From Spirogloea muscicola (taxonomy: Eukaryota; Streptophyta; Zygnematophyceae; Spirogloeales; Spirogloeaceae), in assembly GCA_009602725.1 (NCBI GenBank), contig WELB01000088.1:326992-388070 (forward strand): a DNA stretch of 61,079 nucleotides, given 5' to 3'. The notes below the pieces were generated by a model. It had not been told where the DNA came from, ran no database searches, and worked only from the letters and a program-made list of their open reading frames with translations. Each line of letters begins with the position of its first letter. The stretch's first letter is position 1. Shown here one piece after another: positions 1 to 11,029 of this stretch. Position numbers and translations under genes: made by a program.

Positions 1-2
1 TG

Positions 3-3000
3 GCCGCCGGCTTCTCCCCCGCCGCCCTGCGCGGCGCCGCCGGCGGCGGCTGGGCGGCGCTGGCGGCGGCGGAGTGGGCGGAGGCGGAGGCGGAGGCGGA
101 GGCGGAGGAGCCGCTGCTGCTCTTCCCGCCGCCCGACGAGCTCGTCGGCGGCGACGACCAGCTGGCGCAGGGCATTCTGCTCGAGGACGCCGCCGCGCGC
201 GCCCGCCTCGCCGCCCTCCTCCCCCCGCTCCTCCCCCCGCCGCCGCCGCCGCCAGCGCCGCCATTGCCGCCAAGCCCGCCGGACGCGCCGTCTCCTGCTC
301 TGACGCCGCCGCCGCCACCAAGTCTGCTGGACGCACCTTCTCTGGCTACGATGGCGGCCCACCTGCTCCAAGCCCCTGCTGCCGCCGCCACTGCCGCCGC
401 CGCCGCCGACACCGCCGCTTCCGCATCTGCAGCCGCCGAAGCCCACGTCGAGAAGGCCGCCGATACCGCAGCTTCCGCATCTGCAGCCGCCGAAGCCCAC
501 ATCGAGAAGGCTGTCGCGCTGCGCCCGGCCTTGCCCTGTCCTGCCGAGGACCCGTCGGCGCCGCTCTCGTCGGCCCTCGGCCCGGCGGCGTCCGATGGGG
601 AGGCCGTTGACGACCGCTTGTGGGGGCCGGCGAGGCTCGGGGCCGGGGCCGAGCCTCTGAGTGCCACAGGGCCGGCCCCTCTTGCTGGCCAGGTGCCGCC
701 GACGGCTGCATTCCCGGCGCCGCAGCTGGGAGTGCCGGTGCCCGCCAAGGTCCTGGGTGTGGGCCAAGCCGACGAGATGGAGGAGAACGAAGCTTCAGAT
801 GCGGAGATGCGGTCAGCCACAGTTCTGGTCACCGCAGCGAAGGCGGAGCCGCTGTCAGCTGCCGTCGAGGCGGTGGCATTGTGCATGCCGCAGGACAGGG
901 TGCCGAGTACGGCGGCCGCCACCGCAGAGGAGGCTGTCGTCGGTGCTCCGGAGACGCTGCCTTTGGAGACGCTGGCGTCGACGGAGGCGGTGGAAGAAAT
1001 GGCGCATATATTTCTTGATGCCGTGGCTGCTTATGCGGCTGTCGAGCCTACAGAGCAGCCGGTACTTGAGACGAGCCGTAAGACAGTGGGTGGACCTGCG
1101 ACTGTCCTTGCCAGCCCCGAAGTCCACGACGATGCCAAAACCGACGAGCTCGCCACCCCTGGCACCGCCGCTGAAGCTCCTGCAGCTGACCAGGCCGCAG
1201 AGGCTGCTACCAACAGTGCTGCGAATGACGGGCCAAGTGTGACGGAGGGCGCAAGTGGGGAGAGGCAGGGAGGAGTGGAGGAGAGGGGGAGGAGGGAGGA
1301 GGAGGTGGGGGAGGGGGAAGGTGCGAGGAGCGAGGTGCAGGCAAGGGGCGCTGAGGAGGAGCCGGAAGCGGGAGCCGGTGTCCTCCCCCGCCGCGAGCCA
1401 CGGCAGCGCAAGCGGCCTCGGCACCTGCTGGGCGGCGAGTGGGAGGAGGACGGCGGCGCTGGCCGAGGCCGCCGCCGTGGGCTGCCGGCCTCAGATGACG
1501 GCGGCGACGGCAGTGGCGCGGTAGAGGGTGAGGTGGTGGACATCACGGCGCTCAGTGTCAGCCGGCGTGCCCGTAGCAAGGTGCCCCATCGGCGGGCCGT
1601 CCCCCAGAATGACGAGTACGAGCAAGTGGAACCTGGTGTGAAGCAGGAGCTCAACAAGAGTGAGCGGTTACGGTCGGAGGATGTCGACGCTTTGGCACCG
1701 GACGATGTTGCGGCAGTCGAGGATGGCGAGAGGTCAGTGGTGACCGGGGGCGCAGCTCGGGGTGTGTCAATTGGCCCAACAGGGCTAGATAACCGCGAGG
1801 CTGCAATGCAGGGGCCGGTTGGCGATGAGCCGCCGAACTTAGTGGGCTGCGGCTCTCGCCAGGCCGGCATGGCGCAAGGAGTTTTGCGCGCGCCTCGATC
1901 GCTAGACGCATTGGCCAGGCCGAAAGTGTTGCAGGAGGTGGCCGCGGAGCTCGCAAGCGGAGGCAGCGGCAATAGTGGCAGATCTGGCAGTGACAAGACC
2001 AGCAGTGGCGACGTGATCGAGAAGGCCGAGGTCGGCGAGCACAGAGGCTTGGAAGCTGCGGCGATGCTTGTGCAGTGCCATCACTCGCAGAGTGCTGGTG
2101 GCAACCAAAGCACGGCGTCCCCAACAGCGCCCGATGGTGGTGAGGTGACGGCTGGAGCAGCTGCAAAACAGGCGACTCAGACGACAACGGTGGCATCTTC
2201 AACAGCAGCAACGGCGACAGCGGCAAAGGCGGTGGTGGCGGTCGTAGACATGGCAGCACAAGAGCCGGCGAGCACAGCACCAGCTGCACTCTTGCCGGCC
2301 ATCGGAACACGGCGGGCGGTGGCAGCAGTCAAGGCGGCCCAGCTGGCCGCCCGATTCCGCCGCTCAGCCGAGGCAGGCAGCTCTGGGCTAGGTGGCCGTC
2401 ACAGCGGCGTGCCTGCGGTGCTGCATGCTGCTGCCCGAGCTGCCAACAGCAAAAGCGGCAAGGCTGGGTTGTGCTCGTTCCAGCTGCGGCCTGGGAGGGG
2501 CCGGAACAGCTGCCTGCTCCCGATCCCCAGCGGCTGCAGGCTGTGCGAGCATCACGAGAAGGTGTTGCGGGGGGCAGCGCGCTCCATGAGGAGCGTGGGA
2601 GTACGCCATTCGCAGCAGCTCATTGGAGGCACCGTCAGCCATGGAGCAGGCCGCGCAGACGAGCAGCGGTGCGCTAAGTCGTCGGGGCAGGGATGGCAGT
2701 GCGACGACGCAGCGGAGCCCGGCCGGCGGCTGTGCGCATACCACCTTCGCTCCCGCTGGCTTCACGCGCTCGCCAAGAAGAGCGGCCCTGCCGGTGAGCT
2801 CCGCCTGCCTGCCTGCAGTTGGCACTGCAATTGGCGCCGCTGTGGCGGCCTTGGGCACCTGGCCGACTAAGTTAACCCAGTCCCATGCGTGCATGCGCTG
2901 GTTCTCTGCTGCAGCATCAGGCAAAGCTGGCCTGCAAGCTGCTGCGAGCAGCAGTCACGCCCGCGGGAAGGCCAAGCAAAAGGCTAGCAGTGGCAGCACT

Positions 3001-3039
3001 GATGGCAAAGGCAGTACGGCTCCGCCACGCCGCCATTAA
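3..3039 (+). CDS. WRC-domain zinc-motif protein, 5' truncated by the window edge
   Basis: The frame is open from base 3, so the true start lies upstream. Probable join: 3..2793, 2915..3039, with a 121-nt intron (GTGAG donor, CTGCTGCAG acceptor). Most of the protein is low-complexity Ala/Pro/Glu-rich. The recognisable part is near the C-terminus: two Cys3His motifs of the plant WRC type. The second, RCAKSSGQGWQC followed by LCAYH, has exact C-x9-C-x10-C-x2-H spacing; the first (about 2466-2555) is C-x12-C-x10-C-x2-H. WRC motifs occur in plant DNA-binding and nuclear proteins such as growth-regulating factors. No QLQ domain is visible, so this is not clearly a GRF. A nuclear regulatory role is inference. 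The gene is convergent with CDC20. The WRC call is good; the exact C-terminus is less sure. Confidence 0.7.
405..512 (+). repeat. Tandem 54-nt coding duplication in the WRC gene
   Basis: Two adjacent in-frame copies (405-458, 459-512) encode ADTAASASAAAEAHVEKA and the same peptide with one Val to Ile change. The copies differ at only a few bases, so the duplication looks recent. Confidence 0.9.
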
Positions 3040-4348
3040 GCTCTCTCAGCTCGTCAAGGAAGGTCGGTTGATTGCTCACTCAAACACTGAAATTTGCAAG
3101 AGCTAGGGCGGAGGAAGGCGCCAGCTCAGCATGCACTTAACAAGCCTCAACATCGAAGGATTGGTGTCAAGATAGATTCAAGCAAGTAAAGTTCAAGTGA
3201 TACCTCCAAAATAAAATGCCCAAGTATGTGCTGATCGAACTCTGTGGCGTGTGCCTCTGGTGTGTTCTTGTCATGCTCTAGGAGATCAGGAGCAATAATT
3301 ACTCCATGCAGCAGCCACAAGGATGCATGTTGTTGCAGAGCAGCAAGCACAACAGCCATCGCTGTCAACTCCTAGGAAAGCCATACTTGTACGCTACAGC
3401 TATAGCTGCAGTATTGACAGCCACAAAAGCCAAGCCTCAGAGCCTTGACTGGCCTGCGCAAGCGCCATAAGGTAGGCCGGCTGCCTGAGTAGGTTTGCCA
3501 AGGTTGTTATATATGCAGATTGTAACTGCGACACAAGAAGCAAAGTGCTCTTGCTACAGCAACTGTGCCAATGCCCGCACAAAATGCATGCCAGCTGGTG
3601 TGAGCGTAGATTTGTGTAACTACTCGCGTGTGCTGCAGCCGCCAGGCTGAGATGTGGTCTCTCTCACTAATGTACTTCATGCTCTTTTGTCTGCTCAGCT
3701 TAAGTAGCAGCAACCCTAACTTCTACCTCTGGCCTACATTGAAGTCGCAAGGGGGGCTTGGAGCAGGTGTCTAGTCTAGATAGCTTGCGGGTGTTTTGAT
3801 GAAGTTGGGGATGGATGTCTGCGCCGGCTGGCAGACCGGCAAATCAACATATTGCTATGGAAGTGGTGGCATTGATCAATGCCAGTGGAGCACGGTGGCG
3901 CTTCTTGGGAGCAGCACAAAGCTGCAGCGTGTCCACATGCCATGGTGCATGCACAATCGGGTTCCGCCCCCGCAGGGCTGCACCCCAAATAGTTGGGCCT
4001 ACACCGAAGAAGTTTCACATAGCAATGTCAGGAAGGTGGATTTTGCAAGCCACTGCTTTCGGCGGCTCCACACCATGCAAGAGCAAGACATGCCGGACTA
4101 AGGACAGCTCCACAAGAAGCAGCAAAGAGCTGCTGTGCTGAAAGCAGTTGAGGCCGCTTGCTTTCCCCAGCTAGCATTCTCAAGAGGAGCGTTGGCTGCG
4201 CTTACCTTGAGACTGCCTTTAAAGCACGAGAAGGGCACATGGTCATCGCTGCTCTCACAGTGACCACGCTCACCACCAGCAGTGCTGCCACGAGGGCCGA
4301 CTTGCTGCTGGCGGGTGCACAGATTCAAGAAGGGGGCGGTGGCCGCCC
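3040..4348. other. Convergent intergenic region, no supported gene
   Basis: This lies between the WRC stop (3039) and the CDC20 stop (4349, opposite strand), so it should hold both 3' UTRs. The longest open frame is about 108 codons (3815-4141, +) with no recognisable motif. It was not called. Confidence 0.5.
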
Positions 4349-6668
4349 TCAGCGGATATTTGCGCGCAGCAGCACGCTCTTTTTCTCCTCGCTTGCAGCC
4401 TTGGCACGGCCAGCCCGAACGCCGCCCCCCTCGACCTGCGGGCCGAATACTTTCCAGAATCGCAGCGTCTCATCGGCGGCCGCCGATAGCACAGTCAAGC
4501 CATCTGGGCTCTGCAAACAATGCAGCCGCCACATTTGCTGAATCAGTCCGATCCTCCACGCTCGACCCTAAATTTCATCCTCCAAACCCTAAACGCCAAA
4601 AGCTGGCGTCTGTTACACCCACGGCAGGCACATGGTGAAGACGAGGCAAGGATGGCAGCGCCGGTACTGGCCAGACCTGAGCAAGGTGGAGGACTCGGGC
4701 GGTGTGGCCAGTGAGCTCTGCAGCCTTGGTCATGGAGGGGTAGCGCCACAGGCACAGCTGGTTCTGGCTGAATCCATGCGAGCTCAGGATCTCGCGCTCG
4801 TGCTGGCTCCACAGCAGCGAGCACACCTGCGCTCGCCGCAGGCCCACGTTCAGGTGCCAGGCAGGAGTCGGCCACGAGCACCAGACTTAAGCAACTTCAG
4901 TCCAACCACTGCTGGCGGCCTGCAGAAGCTGTCGGACCTGCGAGTTGGTGTCGATGGAGCTGACGAGAGCGCCCGTGTGCGTGTTCCAGAACTTGATGCA
5001 GCGGTCAGCGGTGCCACCGCCCGATGCCAGCAGGTTGGCCTGGAACGGGCACCACGCCAGCGCCTTGACGGCGGCCTGGTGCGCGTCGAGCCGGTGGAGC
5101 GGCCCGCCGCTGCCGGCGCCGGCCGAGTCCCACACTAGCAGCTGGTTGTCGTTGCCGCCAGAGGCAAGCTGCTGGCCAGACGGCGACCACCGGAGGCCGC
5201 ACACCTCCTGTGCATGCCCTGCCAGCTGGGCCGTCACGTGCTCCCGCACCCGCACTGCGCGCCGCCACGCACTCACCCTACCGTCAGCAAGGTAATTTAG
5301 ACTGCCGCGTCGCTGCTCAGATTGCAGAGGCCGCCGCTCGGCAAGCTTGCTTGCTGTATTCTTGAAAGAGGGCAACAAGGACAGGCAGTGCAGAAGCGGC
5401 TCCACACCGTCGTGGTTGATGATCAGGTTGTCGCGGCCGCCTGTGCTGAGGCTGGAGCCGTTCCAGGAGAGGCTGCCGACGCGCGCAGTGTGGCCCTTGA
5501 GCGTGCGGATCTGCCGCAGCGAGCAAGAGTCCCACAACTGCACCTCGGAGGTGCTCAGCCCGACCGCCAGGTGTCGGCCGTCCGCAGCCCACGCCACGGA
5601 CGAGACGTAGTCGCTCTCGCCGGCACACCGGCTCAGCTCCTCGATGGAGCCAGAGGCAGCATCCCACAAGTAGACGGTGCCGCCCAGCGCCACGGCGACC
5701 GTGTTGCGCAAGCCCCAGTCCAGCAGGTTGAGGTAGTAGTCATCCACGAGCTCCGGCGCATCCAGGATGCGCTCCGGCGCCTGCCGCCGACGCCAGCAAC
5801 GACCGCCGAGCAACCACCGATGGGCGTCAGCATGAAAACGTCCCAAAGTTGAGCGTCACCGCCCAGCCTGTCCGTCCTCCTCTCGGAGGCTGACAGGGAA
5901 CTGGCCGAACCTGGGGGATATGGCGGAAGGCCCGGCGCGGCGGGGCGCGGCCCCCCGCCGCGCCGCTCTGGGAGTAGAGGACGCGCGCCCGGCTGCCGTC
6001 GTAGCCCTCGGGCGGCGCCGGCGCCTTATGCTTGAACGCCAGGATCTTGGTCGCCCGCTGGCTGACGCCGCTGCCGCCATTGCCGCAGGCCGCGCCTGGC
6101 TCGCGCAGCAGGTTGTCGGCCAGGTGCAGCTTGTAGTGCTCCTGCACACAGCGACGGGGCGGTGAGCTGCGGCATCAAGACCACAACCAAGACCCCAAGA
6201 CCACAAGACCACAACCACAAGACCACAATTACGACCACAACAAGCAGCATTGGCCGTACCTTGCCCGGTGTCACACACTCAGCGGCGCTGCCGCCGACTG
6301 CAGCAGCGACAGCGCCGGCACCGCCGGCAGTGGCTGCGCCGCCAGCATTCTCCTTGGCGTCAGCCAGGAGGTTGAATCGCGCCACCTCCATGTCCATGGC
6401 AGCTCGCGCAGGGATGAAACGGTCGCCCTGCGAGAAAGGCGGCCAGTGCGTTATAAGGTCCTGCACGGCTGGACTGATGACGGACCCGCGATCCATACGA
6501 GCGCACGGGAGGCGGCCATGGCAGGCAGCGCCTCACCTGGCCGGGCGTGTGGTGCGACGTCTTGCGCGCAGAGAGTGGAGAGGCGCCGCCGTTGCCTACG
6601 CCGCCGCCGCGGTCGGCGAGCGCCAGGCGCTCCCATCGGCTCGGCGCCTTGCTCGGAGTCTGCAACAT
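4349..6668 (-). CDS. CDC20: CDC20, anaphase-promoting complex activator (WD40)
   Basis: Complement of seven exons: 6537-6668, 6260-6427, 5911-6141, 5408-5780, 4938-5254, 4677-4826, 4349-4510; all introns are GT-AG and phases agree, giving about 510 residues. CDC20 recruits substrates to the APC/C ubiquitin ligase at mitosis. Visible hallmarks: the C-box GDRFIPAR at the start of exon 2; [16 protein letters not shown] before the propeller; [20 protein letters not shown], which is CDC20-type rather than Cdh1-type; repeated WD40 blades such as [14 protein letters not shown]; and a C-terminal Ile-Arg (RANIR stop), the tail that docks on the APC/C. The start is the in-frame ATG at 6668; a GTG at 6680 lies just upstream. 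Both APC/C-binding elements are intact, so the gene looks functional. Its 5' side faces a LINE relic. Confidence 0.95.
6176..6243. repeat. AC-rich simple repeat in CDC20 intron 2
   Basis: Imperfect iterations of AAGACCACAACC fill about 68 nt of the intron between exons 2 and 3 of CDC20. Confidence 0.8.
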
Positions 6669-6722
6669 AATGTCACTCACGTGCCAGAGGGGGGGGGAAG
6701 AAGGGAGGAGGAGGGGGGGGGG

Positions 6723-6862
6723 GNTTCAGGCATCAATTGATGACCTCTATGTGCTGGCCCGTGATAATTGAGAGGATCATTTGGCAGCGGTGATGTACCT
6801 TGAATGTGCTTGCCGTTGTACTTGGCCACTTTGGCCCTCAATTTCATAGTAACGCAGGTTTC

Positions 6863-6866
<4 letters not shown>
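6723..6866 (+). mobile_element. LINE family A 3' end remnant
   Basis: This encodes the ORF tail ASIDDLYVLARDN and stop, a decayed form of SISDLYVLTRGY seen in the copies at 7208, 38771 and 40575. It is followed by the shared stretch with TGTGCTTGCC and TACTTGGCC. It begins beside an N and a G-rich run, just upstream of CDC20. Confidence 0.7.

Positions 6867-6959
<93 letters not shown>
6867..6959. repeat. 93-nt T homopolymer
   Basis: An uninterrupted T run directly follows the family A LINE 3' segment. It could be a retroposition tail read on the opposite strand, or an assembly or base-calling expansion. It yields Phe- or Lys-only shadow ORFs on the two strands. Confidence 0.85.
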
Positions 6960-6960
<1 letters not shown>

Positions 6961-7199
6961 TCACGGGGCGGAGGAGGGAGGTCCGGGGGGGGGGAGGAGG
7001 GAGGTCGGGCCAGGCCAGGAGGGGGGGGGAGGGCTCCGGGCGCGGCCAACGGGAAGTTGGCGGGCCCGCCCTGGGCGCCACGTGGCGGGGTGGTGGCCCC
7101 CGACGCAGTGCGGGATGAGGGCGGGCGTCGCCGTTCCGCGGAGCCGCCGCCGTCGCCGTTTCCGTCGGCTGGCACCCTCGCCCGCCCCCTTTCGTATCT

Positions 7200-7611
7200 G
7201 ACATCTAGTTTTCAGGCATCGATCAGCGACCTTCATGTTTTGACCCGTGGTTACTGAGCGGGTCAATCTACTGTAAATTAGGTAGTTCTTTAGATGTGCT
7301 TGCCTCTGTACTTGGCCGTTCGGCCTTTGTTTGTTCAAACACACGAAATTCCTTTCGGAAGAGTGGCCACTTAGGCCTTCAATTATTTCACTACCCGAGA
7401 GTTGTCCTTCGGATGAGCTCCGTGCTTCACTGCCCTCGCCCCCTTCAGAACCTCTTCTTTCCATCCATCTGCATCTCCCTCTGCACCGTCTTGCACTTTG
7501 TAGTGTAGTCCTTTTTCGGCACTTCTTTCTTTGGCTTTGAACATTGTCCATTCTTTTTGGGTTGGCTTTGCCAGCCCCTCTTCTTAATGGGCGGGCACTT
7601 TGTTTCTTCTT
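7200..7611 (+). mobile_element. LINE family A 3' end with terminal hairpin
   Basis: The ORF tail ASISDLHVLTRGY ends at 7257. Then come the family A 3' UTR and, at 7559-7577, GGGTTGG-CTTTG-CCAGCCC, a 7-bp stem with one T.G wobble, followed by AATGGGCGGGCAC. The 5' part of the element is missing, as in typical 5'-truncated LINE copies. Confidence 0.7.
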
Positions 7612-7624
7612 TAAATTTCTCACG

Positions 7625-7905
7625 CAGTCCACACGCGAGCGGGCCGCGCTATGGCTGCTGCCTCTGGGTCTCGACGGAGTGCTTCTTTCCCAGGTGCGAG
7701 TTACTCGGATTTGCTGCTGCTCACTCGCGGGTACTGAGCTTCCATCTGCAGTTGTGTAGTGTCTAGCTTAGTGGTAGTGTGTTGTCCAGCTGTGTAATGT
7801 TCTCTTCTCGGCCCCTTCTTGGCTCTTTGGACCTTGTCCATTCTTTTCGGGCTGGCCTATCCCAGCCCCTTCCCTGTGTGGGCGAGCAATTTCTTCTTTT
7901 CACAG
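7625..7905 (+). mobile_element. LINE family B 3' end with terminal hairpin
   Basis: A decayed HLRAGRA segment leads to the ORF tail SDLLLLTRGY and stop at about 7735. The 3' UTR carries GGGCTGG-CCTATC-CCAGCCC at 7849-7868 and then GGGCGAGCAATTTCTTC. It lies in tandem behind the 7200-7611 copy. Confidence 0.65.
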
Positions 7906-8102
7906 CCCCCTCGTTTTTCAAGAAGAGTTTGCTCTCTCCAGAACTTAAGTCAAAACCTAGAAATTGGTGAAGGGCTGGACCATGAGGGCCAAGCCAAAGA
8001 ATGATAGGAGCGCACATGGGAGTGCAAGGTCATTGGCGAAGCAGGAACTCCTCGAGTTCCACTAGTATGATTGCCAACGGCTATGTGAAATCAAGTGAAG
8101 CT

Positions 8103-11029
8103 TTAGCTTTTGGCTGCCAAGGGCTTCCTTGCAAGGAAGAAATACATTGGTGTGAACAGCTCCTTCCTGCAAATTCAGACAGTACTTCGTATATAAGTAG
8201 TCCGATATTTGCAGCATAGAATGAACCTTATCCATGCGATGGAGGAGAATGGCTCTCACCTGCCTCCCTCGACTAGACCATCTGCACCTTTCTCTAGGAA
8301 CTGCGCGACTCGGTAGCTTCCTGCAGGAGCTATACTGAGCTTCTCCAGGGTCCAAACCTGCCAGTCAGCATCAAATCATGGGCTTGAATGCCCATCTACC
8401 AGGAAACTGCAATCGTCACTGAGGAAGTCATGTAGTGGGGATTACTTCTGTGCAGGCTATCATGACGTCATCAAGCTTTCATTTCCGCAAGCACCATTGC
8501 ATCCATGGGTCAGTCAGTCTTCCAAAATTCTGTCTAGCTGACAATGAGGACTGACTGGAAAAGGAGGTGGAAGGTGAGGAGTGACAAACCATCACGCGAG
8601 TGATACTGCGGCCAAGGAAAGTGAGTCGGAAGTTGGTGATGGAGAAGTGCGTTGGATCTAGGGGCTGATACCAGGGAACCTTTGCTGTCTTAACCAAATC
8701 CGCATCGTCCAGAATCTACAATATTGACATTTCGGAGTGCATATGTAAATGTCCAAGCCATCAATATACTCTTAAGTATATAGTTATATGACATCTGTAA
8801 GGAAGCAGCTGCGGACCCAGGCAACCAACTGCACCATGAGAGTGGCATGATCAGTACCTCAAATCCAGCACAAATCAGAGCATCATGGCATTGCTGGATA
8901 GTTCGAATTTCTGGCAAGCCATTCCCGAGCTCAATCTCTGCCTACAGCAATCAACAAATACGAAGGATGTTACTTGACATGTTGCCACATAGAATGCCAC
9001 AGTAAGGCCACTGTGCAATGCTGAAATGTCAATCGGAGATCCTGCTAATATGGAGGAGTTTACAGAAAAATCATTCTAACAGTCTGATGACCACCTTGAT
9101 TTGCTGATGTTCCCTATTCTTAGGATCGTATGCATCTGTGATGCACCATTCATATGCTGCAAAGCATTGCCCAGGCTTCAACACCCTGAAGATCTCTCTG
9201 TAGCAAGCCACCTTGCAAGAGAGGTGATAGAAAAATGTGATCAGGGGTGATGGCCTTCAGTAGATCCCTCTCAAAGGGGCAGTAATGAATGCCTTCCTAG
9301 GTGCAGAAGATATATGCGAGACCTGCATGCACCTGCTGAGTCAAGGCTGATGAGCTAGCAGTTGTCCAAGTCGACCAGACAATATTTCATTCTCGTCTGC
9401 TTGGCTGCAAGGGAAGGTAATATATACTCACAGCGTCCGGTGCGTGACAAGTTGCCTCAATAGCATAGGCAGCATCATAGGTTGCATCTTCAACTGGTAT
9501 GCTCATGAAGTCGGCTTTCAGAAAATTGCATGTATAGTCCAACTCGGCCTTCCTGTTGATTACCTGTTCAGAGAGTATGCTTCATGGCACTTGACTGGTG
9601 ACAATGCATTTTAGGAGCCTCACGACAACAGAGTGGTCTGGACAACAGGACCAGAAGCTTATCATCTAGTCTAAGTATATGCTGGGCGAGTCAAGTCATG
9701 TGGTTGTAGCTCAATACCTCTCCTCGAGAGATCTGGTAGGCATTGTTATTCAGGCCCGTGACTGATGCGCCACTGCAAAAGATGAGAGATGCTGCCTCTG
9801 TCAAAGATCTCTCAATCTAGAGGATCTGTCTAAACCAAATACAAGACAAATGTCTCCACTACAGCAGCAATTCAGATAAGTGCAAACATGGCCAGTCTGA
9901 GCAACAATCTGGTTCCTAGCCTTCTACAAAAGCAATTCATCTAATTTTCGTGCTTTGCACCACACCTGACTGATGCAATGCATATCTACACTTCGTGCTT
10001 TGCACCACACCTGAAGAGTGCAATTTCTCGCAAGGGTCCTCCAACTCCACATCCAACATCCAGCACCTGGCAATCCGTCTTCCACGACATTAAGGTCAAG
10101 TGCCCCAAGTGTCGCAATGCCTTGTCTCCTTTGTATAGATGTCACAGATATATGGAGGACGACACACTAAGGAGCTCAACAGTACATGTGATCCGACAAT
10201 GTCTCACCCGGTCAAGGGGAGAGAGTGATGGAATAGATGGTCTTGTATAACGACACAATATTCAACAGCGGGCTTGACAAAGATCGAATGTAATCGAGAC
10301 ACTGTGGGCTTTGATGACCTTCATGCCAGGCCGCAGTCCAAGGCGCAAGGCAAGAAAGTGCTCGTGCCTCCTGATGCTCTCTCTGAGTGTCTCATTCCTG
10401 TGCCTGCTTGCCGCAAAAACAATGCTGCAGTGCTCAGTGCGACAATGCCATACCTGTAGGAAAAGCATGAAATGTAATTACAGCAAAGCAGCTGCTTCAG
10501 CTGGAAAATGCAGACGACAAGTCCAGCACCTGTGCGCAAAGTGGAATGACTCGCCCCAGCCGTACTCGTAGAAGCTGGTGGCCAGGTCGTAGTACTTGTT
10601 CACCTGCAGCGCAGGCAGAGCCGCAGATCGTGACGCCTTTGCGGTGCAATTATGGTCCCCCCTCCCTATGTTACCAGCAGCGCTTGATCCGTTCAATGAC
10701 AGGCGCTACGGACATTACAGCCTGCGTGCGTGATGCGGAAAGCCCAGACGGCAGCACTGGCTGGCATCGGCAGACGGCGAGAGCCTCACTCACCATGTCG
10801 GTGTAGCTGCTCTTCCTCGCCGCCTCGTCGCCGCCATGATACGCGTGGTAGCTCTCGTAGCTGACAGGCGACGGGGGAGGCGTCCGTTAGTCGACACAGC
10901 CGCGCGCGCCGTTTCCCGCCGCCGCCGAGCCGGCGGTCGATCGCCTGCGGAGCCGGGCCTCACCCCCGCACGGCGGCCGCGACGCCGCCGNTCCGCCGGG
11001 CCCAGGCGCTCGCGCCAGGAGTCCGCCAT
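8103..11029 (-). CDS. SMT: Sterol C24-methyltransferase
   Basis: This enzyme transfers methyl from S-adenosylmethionine to the sterol side chain (phytosterol/ergosterol pathway, ER membrane). Exons 2-12, complement: 10794-10860, 10530-10603, 10319-10403, 10011-10066, 9718-9772, 9432-9563, 9095-9211, 8858-8935, 8596-8715, 8260-8357, 8103-8166; phases agree and introns are GT-AG. Motifs in order: [16 protein letters not shown] (sterol-binding region I), [20 protein letters not shown] motif [82 protein letters not shown] and the tail [14 protein letters not shown]. Total is about 340 residues, within the family range. Exon 1 (ATG at 11029, [12 protein letters not shown]) is tentative: an N at 10991 lies inside it and its phase does not join exon 2 as written. 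Confidence 0.95.

Noticed and set aside
6445-6496. CDC20 starting at the ATG at 6496 in the exon 2 frame
   Set aside because: The C-box is preceded by a clean TTTCTCGCAG acceptor, and exon 1 at 6537-6668 gives a typical CDC20 N-terminus in phase.
6777-7204. Lys-rich and Phe-rich open frames
   Set aside because: Products of the T homopolymer and G-rich runs, not genes.
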